This document shows, one piece after another, positions 1-10,900 of a stretch of DNA of 64,000 nucleotides (the first letter of the stretch is position 1; each line of letters begins with the position of its first letter). Source of the stretch: Spodoptera frugiperda. Lineage: Eukaryota > Arthropoda > Insecta > Lepidoptera > Noctuidae. The DNA is taken from positions 5,649,933 to 5,713,932 of the forward strand of contig NC_064232.1 in NCBI RefSeq assembly GCF_023101765.2, written 5' to 3'. The notes beneath the pieces are model-generated. The model was not told the DNA's origin. It saw only the letters and a list, made by a program, of their open reading frames with translations, and did no database searches. The position numbers and the translations under genes were made by a program.

Positions 1-338
1 CGTACAAAATTTTACAATATGTTAAATAAAAATGGAATATAAAAAAATATAGTATTAATATAATGTTACATTTTTGAAAAAGGGGAGTAATCTTTATTCT
101 TCTTTTTGTATATAAAGAGTAACATTTTTGAAAAGGTGGTAATTTTCTTCTTTTTATATATACAAATGAATCTAAAAGTAAATTAGAAGATATTAATAGA
201 CCAGTAGAAAAAAACTATAGTTTCCATACTTAAAGACTCTCTCCTCAGATTGCACTATCTTTTGTGCCTTTACATAAGTCTACACAACTGGGAGAAGCTC
301 TATCATCAAGTACCTCACTTATATGCAGGTGGGGAAAC

Positions 339-787
339 ATATATGCAACGTCACGCCTTTTATCCTCGAAGGGGTAAGCAGAGATTTATATTACGGCGTA
401 TAATGTCGCTATACAATGTACACCCACTTTTCACCATTTGTGTTATAAGTCCCATGTAATAGGGGGTGAGCCTATTGCCATATACCGGACACAATTTTAG
501 ATTCCGTGCTGCTACTGAGAATCTTTCGAAAAACCGAAAAAAGCTTCGTCTCGAATCAGAGACCCTTCCGCCAATTGCACTAGTGTCTACTCGACCAAGA
601 GGTGTGGAAACTGTTCCTTTTTTTTTGAGGGGAGAAAATCATCCAATGACTTCTCCCGCCTTGGGCAAGGCGAGAGGAAGTGTCAGACTCTTACTGACTA
701 AAAACCACCCCGTTCCTTCTCCTGCTTTTCGAGCCGGAGCCCCGGTAAATCCGCTAGGTAGTCCGCAGCTCCGGGGAAACTGTTCCT
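339..787 (-). mobile_element. two adjoining SINE-like fragments flanking the short array
   Basis: 339-608 reads on the minus strand as a tRNA-head SINE ending ggataaaaggcgtgacg. 635-787 is a second family in plus orientation (tcatccaatgacttctcccg to ctccgg). Truncated counterparts lie at 8239-8345 and 8373-8528 beside the long array. Confidence 0.75.
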
Positions 788-798
788 AGGATATTTTA

Positions 799-2952
799 GT
801 GACTCACCAGTACGAGGTTGTTGACGGCCTGCATGAGCGCGTCCTGGTGTATGGCATGGCGCAGGTTGTATGTGTATAAGTCAGTGACTCACCAGTACGA
901 GGTTGTTGACGGCCTGCATGAGCGCGTCCTGGTGTATGGCGCGCAGGTTGTATGTGTATAAGTCAGTGACTCACCAGTACGAGGTTGTTGACGGCCTGCA
1001 TGAGCGCGTCCTGGTGTATGGCGCGCAGGTTGTATGTGTATAAGTCAGTGACTCACCAGTACGAGGTTGTTGACGGCCTGCATGAGCGCGTCCTGGTGTA
1101 TGGCGCGCAGGTTGTATGTGTATAAGTCAGTGACTCACCAGTACGAGGTTGTTGACGGCCTGCATGAGCGCGTCCTGGTGTATGGCGCGCAGGTTGTATG
1201 TGTATAAGTCAGTGACTCACCAGTACGAGGTTGTTGACGGCCTGCATGAGCGCGTCCTGGTGTATGGCGCGCAGGTTGTATGTGTATAAGTCAGTGACTC
1301 ACCAGTACGAGGTTGTTGACGGCCTGCATGAGCGCGTCCTGGTGTATGGCGCGCAGGTTGTATGTGTATAAGTCAGTGACTCACCAGTACGAGGTTGTTG
1401 ACGGCCTGCATGAGCGCGTCCTGGTGTATGGCGCGCAGGTTGTATGTGTATAAGTCAGTGACTCACCAGTACGAGGTTGTTGACGGCCTGCATGAGCGCG
1501 TCCTGGTGTATGGCGCGCAGGTTGTATGTGTATAAGTCAGTGACTCACCAGTACGAGGTTGTTGACGGCCTGCATGAGCGCGTCCTGGTGTATGGCGCAG
1601 GTTGTATGTGTATAAGTCAGTGACTCACCAGTACGAGGTTGTTGACGGCCTGCATGAGCGCGTCCTGGTGTATGGCGCGCAGGTTGTATGTGTATAAGTC
1701 AGTGACTCACCAGTACGAGGTTGTTGACGGCCTGCATGAGCGCGTCCTGGTGTATGGCATGGCGCAGGTTGTATGTGTATAAGTCAGTGACTCACCAGTA
1801 CGAGGTTGTTGACGGCCTGCATGAGCGCGTCCTGGTGTATGGCGCGCAGGTTGTATGTGTATAAGTCAGTGACTCACCAGTACGAGGTTGTTGACGGCCT
1901 GCATGAGCGCGTCCTGGTGTATGGCATGGCGCAGGTTGTATGTGTATAAGTCAGTGACTCACCAGTACGAGGTTGTTGACGGCCTGCATGAGCGCGTCCT
2001 GGTGTATGGCATGGCGCAGGTTGTATGTGTATAAGTCAGTGACTCACCAGTACGAGGTTGTTGACGGCCTGCATGAGCGCGTCCTGGTGTATGGCGCGCA
2101 GGTTGTATGTGTATAAGTCAGTGACTCACCAGTACGAGGTTGTTGACGGCCTGCATGAGCGCGTCCTGGTGTATGGCGCGCAGGTTGTATGTGTATAAGT
2201 CAGTGACTCACCAGTACGAGGTTGTTGACGGCCTGCATGAGCGCGTCCTGGTGTATGGCGCGCAGGTTGTATGTGTATAAGTCAGTGACTCACCAGTACG
2301 AGGTTGTTGACGGCCTGCATGAGCGCGTCCTGGTGTATGGCGCGCAGGTTGTATGTGTATAAGTCAGTGACTCACCAGTACGAGGTTGTTGACGGCCTGC
2401 ATGAGCGCGTCCTGGTGTATGGCGCGCAGGTTGTATGTGTATAAGTCAGTGACTCACCAGTACGAGGTTGTTGACGGCCTGCATGAGCGCGTCCTGGTGT
2501 ATGGCGCGCAGGTTGTATGTGTATAAGTCAGTGACTCACCAGTACGAGGTTGTTGACGGCCTGCATGAGCGCGTCCTGGTGTATGGCATGGCGCAGGTTG
2601 TATGTGTATAAGTCAGTGACTCACCAGTACGAGGTTGTTGACGGCCTGCATGAGCGCGTCCTGGTGTATGGCGCGCAGGTTGTATGTGTATAAGTCAGTG
2701 ACTCACCAGTACGAGGTTGTTGACGGCCTGCATGAGCGCGTCCTGGTGTATGGCGCGCAGGTTGTATGTGTATAAGTCAGTGACTCACCAGTACGAGGTT
2801 GTTGACGGCCTGCATGAGCGCGTCCTGGTGTATGGCGCGCAGGTTGTATGTGTATAAGTCAGTGACTCACCAGTACGAGGTTGTTGACGGCCTGCATGAG
2901 CGCGTCCTGGTGTATGGCGCGCAGGTTGTATGTGTATAAGTCAGTGACTCAC
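799..2952 (-). repeat. shorter 82-bp array: 26 units of exon-32 end plus donor
   Basis: Unit starts at 799 and 2944 give 26 units before the exon copy. Five are 85-bp variants (near 858, 1758, 1923, 2009 and 2587) and one is an 80-bp variant (near 1597). Variant units are far more frequent here (6 of 26) than in the long array (4 of 190). The flank at the low side is the same SINE fragment (gctccggggaaactgttcct) as next to the long array, showing common descent. Confidence 0.97.
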
Positions 2953-3093
2953 CAGTACGAGGTTGTTGACGGCCTGCATGAGCGCGTCCTGGTGTATGGC
3001 GCGCAGGTTCCGCTCCAGTACGGAGTTGTCGTCCGCGGCCTGCGCCTCCAGCCACTTGCACACCGCCTCGTTGTCGTGCTCCCACTGGTGGGA
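2953..3093 (-). CDS. ACC: duplicate of ACC exon 32
   Basis: Same 47-residue product as 24151-24291, with one synonymous change (TCC for TCT at the first Ser). Acceptor (cccctcccccccag) and donor GTGAGT are intact. It heads the shorter array that follows. Confidence 0.8.
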
Positions 3094-3798
3094 CTGGGGG
3101 GGAGGGGATACATTAAGTATTACAATTTTAACTGTCCCAATACTGGGCAAAAACTTCTTTATAATTATCCTATCAAGCTCATCTATATACTATAGACAGA
3201 CAGACAGACATATTCATGAGTAGTATTAGCTTGATTGAAACTAGTCGAGTTCTTCATCAAACAGTTACGTGAGTAAGCCGGAAAACATAATAATTAACCT
3301 TACAACCTTACACTCAAACGAAATGAGAGCGCGTTCGGCGCTGTGATTGGTTGGTTCATTTGGGCCGGCCAAACAAAGCTGAACACGTTTTCTTTTCTTT
3401 TAGTTCAACGTCAAAGTCAAAGTCAAAGCATTTATTTGAATTAATCCTAAATAAGGCACTTTTGAAACGTCAAATTGAATTGTCCGTCAGTCTGTCAGTG
3501 AAGCTATAGGCGCTCGTTCCAAAGTATAGTTTCTAATGGAGAAGAACGAGCAAGAAACTCCATATTTATTCTTAAAAAAAAGGATTTTTACCATCTCGCT
3601 GATACATTATATGATCATTTACACACACACACAACTTCACGCCTTTTATCCCCGAAGGGGTAGGCAGAGGTGCATATTACAACACGTAATGCCGCTATAC
3701 AATGTACACACACTTTTCACCATTTTTATTATAAGTCCCATGTGAAGTAAACTCATACTAACGCTACAGAAAATACTAGTATAAAGATAATAAGTTAC

Positions 3799-3978
3799 CT
3801 GCGTCTCCCCCCGGTCCTCGGTGAACCACCTGCGCAGCGTGGCGGCGGCGGGCCCCTGCTGCATGGCGTCGGCCGGGCGCACCGCGGCCTGCACGCGCCG
3901 CTCCTGCTCGTTCTGCCGCAGCAGCCGCTTCAGCCGCCAGTAGAACAGGCGCCGGGACTCGCGCCACGGGATGATGTC
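3799..3978 (-). CDS. ACC: duplicate of ACC exon 31
   Basis: Same 60-residue product as 25095-25274 (DIIPWRESRR to FTEDRGETQ). Three synonymous differences fall at Ile, Ser and Arg codons. The acceptor differs in sequence (ctatccccag) but is intact, as is the donor GTAACT. It lies 3' of the annotated stop, so use requires read-through transcription, or it belongs to another haplotype. Confidence 0.8.
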
Positions 3979-5900
3979 CTGGGGATAGCACATAGGTTTC
4001 ATTATATATTACATACATATATACATGTCGTGGTGATACTTACCATGTTTATTTCATTTTCATCCGCGCGATCCCCGACGCCCAGAGTGTCTCTCGCGAC
4101 GGCTGAGGCGTGAGGAGGTTCGTTCCCTCACGTGCCCCGCCTCCTCACGATGTGTCCCTTCAGCACGATTTCGTGCACTATGTCCATGACATATCATCGT
4201 TTATTTATTCCACATTCGCGTTTGCTCATGGTTTAGGGCCGAATTTGTGCCTTCAGCCAACTCAGATAGTTGCTGTTGCTAGCGGTAATTGTCGAGTCTA
4301 CAATCGTGCCAGAGGTATGTTGCTTCGATCCCACTGGATGGGTGGCAACTTATTATCGAACTGCCTTTCTAGTAGGCACTAATAGGGGTAGTAGGGATAT
4401 CAACAATTTCCTTAGGAATGATAATTTGAAACTTATAATAGAGTTTCTTTTCGAAAGGGGAAAATCATCCAATGACGGATGCTTTGGAGCGGGCTTAAGT
4501 CTTACTGGGCCCCATCTGTGGTGATCTGCCTAATATTACAATCATATAGGATAGCTGGAGAGATCGTTGCTGAATAAGTCACACATATACGTCAATGTCC
4601 AAGGTTAAGCTATGCTTGCCGAGGTCAGATTTTGGATGGGTGGCAATTTATTATCATACTGCCTTCCTAGTAGGTACTAGTAGAAGTAGTAGCAACAGTT
4701 AGCAACATTCTAGGCACTATAACTTTTTTAAACGTTACCCCACTTTAGGATTTTTACTATGTCCTCTAGTTTTGACGCGGGTTAGCACGTATTTATATTC
4801 GCTTCGAAATGTACTCGTACTTGGATGATCTTTATGACATTTCTTATCTTAGAAACTTCAATGTATAAGTAGGAGAAAAACTAAAAAATAAAACTCAAAA
4901 CTAAATAATATACACCATTTGTTTATTTGGTCCCATTTTAAACATAACATAACTTTAAATAATAAATAACTTGTTACATGGATGACTTGTCAAACATAAT
5001 TATCACTACACACATACAATATGGGTTACTCAATGGTTATTTTAAAACCTGGTTTAACTTTTGGGTGAAACGAGCAGACGGATCACCTGATGGTAAGCAA
5101 TCGGCGTCGCCCATGGACACACAACACTATAGGAGTTACAAAATGATTTACTGGCCTTTTGAGAATAAGGGGTGTAGGGGGAAAGATAGAAGGGGAGGAG
5201 ATTGGGGATTGGGCTTCACCAGATACACTAGAGGAATGCGTTACCGGCCTTTTGGGAAGATGGGGGAAGGGGTAAAGGGGTAAGAGAGAAGGGGAGTCAC
5301 CTGTAACCTCAATCACACAACGCAGGCGTTGTTTTTATACAACATTTTTTTATTAAACCACATTTTGAAATATGAATAAGAGGACATAGAACTCAAAATT
5401 GCATTTTCACATAAAATTATTCAACAAAGCATTACACATCTTTACATTATGTAAAGTCGGGTAAATCGGGAATGTATTGTACATTAAATTGCGAGTTACA
5501 CACATGTATTTGTTTGTATTCATTATGAATACATAAATTGAATAATAACCACTGCAATTAGCTGCCATAAAAACAACCAATCACATGACTTAAAAAAAAC
5601 TGGCAACAAGAAAAAATCCTACATATTTTGGAAACTAAGATTTGCATGACATATTATTTAATTATTTAATAATGTAATAAAATAAATTGAATTTCATACG
5701 ACATTTTGATTATTGACTGAAAAATTCATAATTTCACCTTTTGACCGTCAGATTATAAGTTTGACATTACACAGGATGTTTAAAAAAATAGCCTCCTCAA
5801 TTATGATAACACCATGTGTAATGTCAAACTTTTCAGTTAGTGATGTGTCTATGATTAGCGATCGCGCTGTATGTACAGGCTGCTTTAATGCCAACACTAT

Positions 5901-6092
5901 CACTACATAGTATAAAACAAAGTCGCTTTCTCTGTCCCTATATCCCTTTGTGTGCTTAAATCTTTAAAACTACGCAACGGATTTTGATGCGTTTTTTTAA
6001 TAGATAGAGTGATTCAAGAGGAAGGTTTATATGTATAATACATGCATAATATATCACCATTGCACCCATGCGAAGCTGGGGCGGGTCGCTAG
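5901..6092 (+). mobile_element. non-autonomous Helitron-like element, family 2
   Basis: Begins cactacatagtataaaaca and ends gggcgggtcgCTAG followed by T. Related copies are at 40832-41030 (minus) and 56352-56490 (3'-truncated). The CTAG end before T fits Helitron-type insertion; no transposase is present. Confidence 0.6.
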
Positions 6093-6460
6093 TAATATAT
6101 ACAAGGGTGTAGACATTTTTTAATTTTATCTACAAGTACTACATAAACTTTTTACGCTTTTAGCTTTTTAAGCAAAAGCGAATATATTGCAAAACATCTA
6201 AATATTTGAGTATTTAACTTTTGCCATTAATCTAACTTGATTGCTTATCACATTTTTTTATTTGACTACTGAAATACCCAATAATCCTTTACTCGACTCA
6301 AGAATCAAACTTGGAACTTCGTGCTTAATAGCCACGCTGAAAAATCACCTTTTCCTCCTCGAAGAGGTAGACAGAGACGCACATATACAATGTAACCCCC
6401 CCTTTTTATTAGTTACGTTATGAGTCCCATGTAATATGGGGGTGAGCCTATAGCCAAAAC

Positions 6461-6644
6461 TAACATATAAAGCTGAAGAGTCTGTTTGTTAGAACGCTCT
6501 AATCTCCGGGACTACTGATCCGAGTTTAATAATTCTTTTTGTGTTGGATAGTTCATTTATCAAGGAAGGTAATAGGCTATAAAACATCACGCTACGATTA
6601 ATAGGAGCCGAGCAGAGAGGTTGAAACCGCGCGGAAGTAGCTAG
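6461..6644 (+). mobile_element. non-autonomous Helitron-like element, family 1
   Basis: Starts ataaagctgaagagtctg and ends gcgcggaagtagCTAG then T. Other copies are at 27765-27961 (+), 35158-35365 (-), 41672-42026 (degraded) and 59300-59540 (+). Recurrent 5' tatactaatattataaag and 3' CTAG suggest a Helitron-like family. Confidence 0.65.
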
Positions 6645-7888
6645 TTATAGTTATAAAATCGGGTTAAAATTTAACTGACGGTCAAAAAGTGGTGTTTAGG
6701 ACCAATATAGCATATATACAACCATTAGGCAACTACATTATATAATATCTATATGTTTCGTTTAATATATGTAATATATAAAACAAATAAATATGCAATT
6801 GGACACTACAATTAGATTGTCATGTTTAATAAATTTTTTAAATCGTGTGAAAACATTTCTTAATCATTTTCTAGGTATTTTCGCAAAATAGAGTGGTTTG
6901 AAAGAGCTTGAGATGCATTTTATTAGGGGGAGGGGATTGTCCAAAAGGAAAGATGACGGAGTATGAAAATTAAAAACCTAATTAGTGTGTCAGTCCGTCC
7001 CCCCTTGGGCAAGGCGAGAGAGAGTGTCAGACTCTTACCGACTAATATATAATCACAAAACTAAAATTTTGTATAATTTAAAAATATTTTCACACGATCC
7101 CAAAAACTATTACATTACAAACAAATAAATTCATAAAACTTAACTTTTATTACAAATCTGTTGTACTTGAGGTCGAGACAAACATACATATAGCTGTCTC
7201 ACTCTTGCGTAGTATATCGTTGTGGGTGGGCAGAAATTGTGAAGAAAGGATGGATGAAAGTAGGGTTATAATAAGAATTTGAAAAAAAAGTAAATTACTG
7301 GAACGCCTTAGGATAACTTAAGTATATGGAATAGGAGGTAAACGAGCAGACGGATCACCTGATGGTAAGCAATCGCTGCCGCCCATGAACACTTGAAACA
7401 CCAGAGGCGTTACATTAAAAGGCACTACGCTTATTCTTGAATCTTTGAAATACATAATTAATAACAAAACAACACCTGCGCAAGAGTTCAACTACCCATT
7501 TTCACCAACATCTCCCAAAAAAGTAACCCCTAAACTAAGATAGGTGACACTTACCATCATTTTAACATATCATTACATATCGTCACGCCTTTAATCCCCG
7601 AAAGGGTAGGCAGAGGTGCACATTATAACACGTAATGCCACTGTTTTGGTTTTAATCAATCTATAAGTGACATCTAACAGTACAGGATTTAGTTTAGGTG
7701 CTCCTTCACTTAAGTGACTCTTAGTTAAGAGATGGTTGGTGAAAATGGCTATATTAGAGTCTGGACCTCAGTAAAACAGACATTGTACGCATCTAAAAGC
7801 CCCAACAAGAAATAAATATGTACCCTAGATAAATTTGTTCGACCTAATTGTTTAATTTTAACATTTTAACATTACCTATGTGTTACGC

Positions 7889-7954
7889 TCAATGTTCCAT
7901 TTCTAGAGCCGACAGTTTTCTTATAAACTCGCCTCGCTGGGACGGTGTTAGTTT
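7889..7954 (-). CDS. ACC: ACC terminal exon 33
   Basis: Encodes KLTPSQRGEFIRKLSALEME, H, then TGA. Matches the C-terminal HISPTQRAEVIRILSTMD of vertebrate ACC. Acceptor tctctttcag; phase 0 continues from exon 32. Compared with vertebrate ACC, about 15 residues (the NPEVAMDSIIHMT stretch) are missing between exons 32 and 33. I found no exon for them in 7955-8553. Confidence 0.93.
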   Translation of the reverse strand, partial: KLTPSQRGEFIRKLSALEMEH

Positions 7955-10900
7955 CTGAAAGAGATAGAAAATGTATTATTTAGTCAAAGTCAAACTATTT
8001 ATTTGTGAAAAATATTATGATACATCAGAGTTTGTTATGAAGAGATCCTGCTATGTTTTGCTAAAGGAAAGCGTACAAAATTTTACAATATGTTAAATAA
8101 AAATGGAATATAAAAAAATATAGTATTAATATAATGTTACATTTTTGAAAAAGGGGAGTAATCTTTATTCTTCTTTTTGTATATAAAGATGAATCTAAAA
8201 GTAAATTAGAAGATATTAATAGACCTGTAGAAAAAACCTCCGTGCTGCTACTGAGAATCTTTCGAAAAACCGAAAAAAGCTTCGTCTTGAACCAGAAACC
8301 TCTTGTCTGGGAGTCGCACTAGCGTCTACTCGACCAAGAGGTGTGAAAACTGTTCCTTTTTTTTGAGGCGGGAAAATCATTCAATGACTTCTCCCGCCTT
8401 GGGCGAGGCGAGAGGGAGTGTCAGACTCTTACTGACTAAAAACCACCCCGTTCCTTCGCCTGCTTTTCGAGCCAGAGCTCCGGTATGGTGAAACCCGCTA
8501 GGTAGTCCGCAGCTCCGGGGAAACTGTTCCTTTAATACATTTTGATGTGTATACTCACCAGTACGAGGTTGTTGACGGCCTGCATGAGCGCGTCCTGGTG
8601 TATGGCGCGCAGGTTGTATGTGTATAAGTCAGTGACTCACCAGTACGAGGTTGTTGACGGCCTGCATGAGCGCGTCCTGGTGTATGGCGCGCAGGTTGTA
8701 TGTGTATAAGTCAGTGACTCACCAGTACGAGGTTGTTGACGGCCTGCATGAGCGCGTCCTGGTGTATGGCATGGCGCAGGTTGTATGTGTATAAGTCAGT
8801 GACTCACCAGTACGAGGTTGTTGACGGCCTGCATGAGCGCGTCCTGGTGTATGGCGCGCAGGTTGTATGTGTATAAGTCAGTGACTCACCAGTACGAGGT
8901 TGTTGACGGCCTGCATGAGCGCGTCCTGGTGTATGGCGCGCAGGTTGTATGTGTATAAGTCAGTGACTCACCAGTACGAGGTTGTTGACGGCCTGCATGA
9001 GCGCGTCCTGGTGTATGGCGCGCAGGTTGTATGTGTATAAGTCAGTGACTCACCAGTACGAGGTTGTTGACGGCCTGCATGAGCGCGTCCTGGTGTATGG
9101 CGCGCAGGTTGTATGTGTATAAGTCAGTGACTCACCAGTACGAGGTTGTTGACGGCCTGCATGAGCGCGTCCTGGTGTATGGCGCGCAGGTTGTATGTGT
9201 ATAAGTCAGTGACTCACCAGTACGAGGTTGTTGACGGCCTGCATGAGCGCGTCCTGGTGTATGGCGCGCAGGTTGTATGTGTATAAGTCAGTGACTCACC
9301 AGTACGAGGTTGTTGACGGCCTGCATGAGCGCGTCCTGGTGTATGGCGCGCAGGTTGTATGTGTATAAGTCAGTGACTCACCAGTACGAGGTTGTTGACG
9401 GCCTGCATGAGCGCGTCCTGGTGTATGGCGCGCAGGTTGTATGTGTATAAGTCAGTGACTCACCAGTACGAGGTTGTTGACGGCCTGCATGAGCGCGTCC
9501 TGGTGTATGGCGCGCAGGTTGTATGTGTATAAGTCAGTGACTCACCAGTACGAGGTTGTTGACGGCCTGCATGAGCGCGTCCTGGTGTATGGCGCGCAGG
9601 TTGTATGTGTATAAGTCAGTGACTCACCAGTACGAGGTTGTTGACGGCCTGCATGAGCGCGTCCTGGTGTATGGCGCGCAGGTTGTATGTGTATAAGTCA
9701 GTGACTCACCAGTACGAGGTTGTTGACGGCCTGCATGAGCGCGTCCTGGTGTATGGCGCGCAGGTTGTATGTGTATAAGTCAGTGACTCACCAGTACGAG
9801 GTTGTTGACGGCCTGCATGAGCGCGTCCTGGTGTATGGCATGGCGCAGGTTGTATGTGTATAAGTCAGTGACTCACCAGTACGAGGTTGTTGACGGCCTG
9901 CATGAGCGCGTCCTGGTGTATGGCGCGCAGGTTGTATGTGTATAAGTCAGTGACTCACCAGTACGAGGTTGTTGACGGCCTGCATGAGCGCGTCCTGGTG
10001 TATGGCGCGCAGGTTGTATGTGTATAAGTCAGTGACTCACCAGTACGAGGTTGTTGACGGCCTGCATGAGCGCGTCCTGGTGTATGGCGCGCAGGTTGTA
10101 TGTGTATAAGTCAGTGACTCACCAGTACGAGGTTGTTGACGGCCTGCATGAGCGCGTCCTGGTGTATGGCGCGCAGGTTGTATGTGTATAAGTCAGTGAC
10201 TCACCAGTACGAGGTTGTTGACGGCCTGCATGAGCGCGTCCTGGTGTATGGCGCGCAGGTTGTATGTGTATAAGTCAGTGACTCACCAGTACGAGGTTGT
10301 TGACGGCCTGCATGAGCGCGTCCTGGTGTATGGCGCGCAGGTTGTATGTGTATAAGTCAGTGACTCACCAGTACGAGGTTGTTGACGGCCTGCATGAGCG
10401 CGTCCTGGTGTATGGCGCGCAGGTTGTATGTGTATAAGTCAGTGACTCACCAGTACGAGGTTGTTGACGGCCTGCATGAGCGCGTCCTGGTGTATGGCGC
10501 GCAGGTTGTATGTGTATAAGTCAGTGACTCACCAGTACGAGGTTGTTGACGGCCTGCATGAGCGCGTCCTGGTGTATGGCGCGCAGGTTGTATGTGTATA
10601 AGTCAGTGACTCACCAGTACGAGGTTGTTGACGGCCTGCATGAGCGCGTCCTGGTGTATGGCGCGCAGGTTGTATGTGTATAAGTCAGTGACTCACCAGT
10701 ACGAGGTTGTTGACGGCCTGCATGAGCGCGTCCTGGTGTATGGCGCGCAGGTTGTATGTGTATAAGTCAGTGACTCACCAGTACGAGGTTGTTGACGGCC
10801 TGCATGAGCGCGTCCTGGTGTATGGCGCGCAGGTTGTATGTGTATAAGTCAGTGACTCACCAGTACGAGGTTGTTGACGGCCTGCATGAGCGCGTCCTGG

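Larger units (their letters stand above)
1..4060 (-). repeat. second copy of the ACC 3' segment (paralog or alternative haplotype)
   Basis: Bases 1-119 match 8073-8189 almost perfectly. The two segments then share the same truncated SINEs (339-787 versus 8239-8528), an 82-bp array, both coding exons (2953-3093, 3799-3978) and part of the next intron up to about 4060 (matching to about 25540). They differ in array size (27 versus 191 modules), in intron element content, and by a foldback MITE present only at 25300-25431. The four exon differences are all synonymous. The segment starts at the window edge, so a matching terminal exon may lie outside. It is either a direct tandem duplication about 8 kb apart or an assembled second haplotype. 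Confidence 0.85.
4061..7888. other. ACC 3' flank and 3'UTR region without another recognisable gene
   Basis: AT-rich sequence downstream of the ACC stop. I see only short interspersed material: a repeated motif at 4330-4390 and 4633-4690 (gatgggtggcaa...), a short-element copy at 5065-5335, Helitron-like copies at 5901-6092 and 6461-6644, SINE fragments at 6345-6440, 6995-7045 and 7580-7640, and an element fragment at 7335-7415. Part of 7100-7888 is probably 3'UTR, but no polyadenylation signal can be assigned with confidence. Confidence 0.6.

Noticed and set aside
2881..3195. Short array as a separate protein-coding repeat gene
   Set aside because: 82 bp is not a multiple of three, each unit has an in-frame stop in the ACC frame, and the units are explained as exon-end copies.
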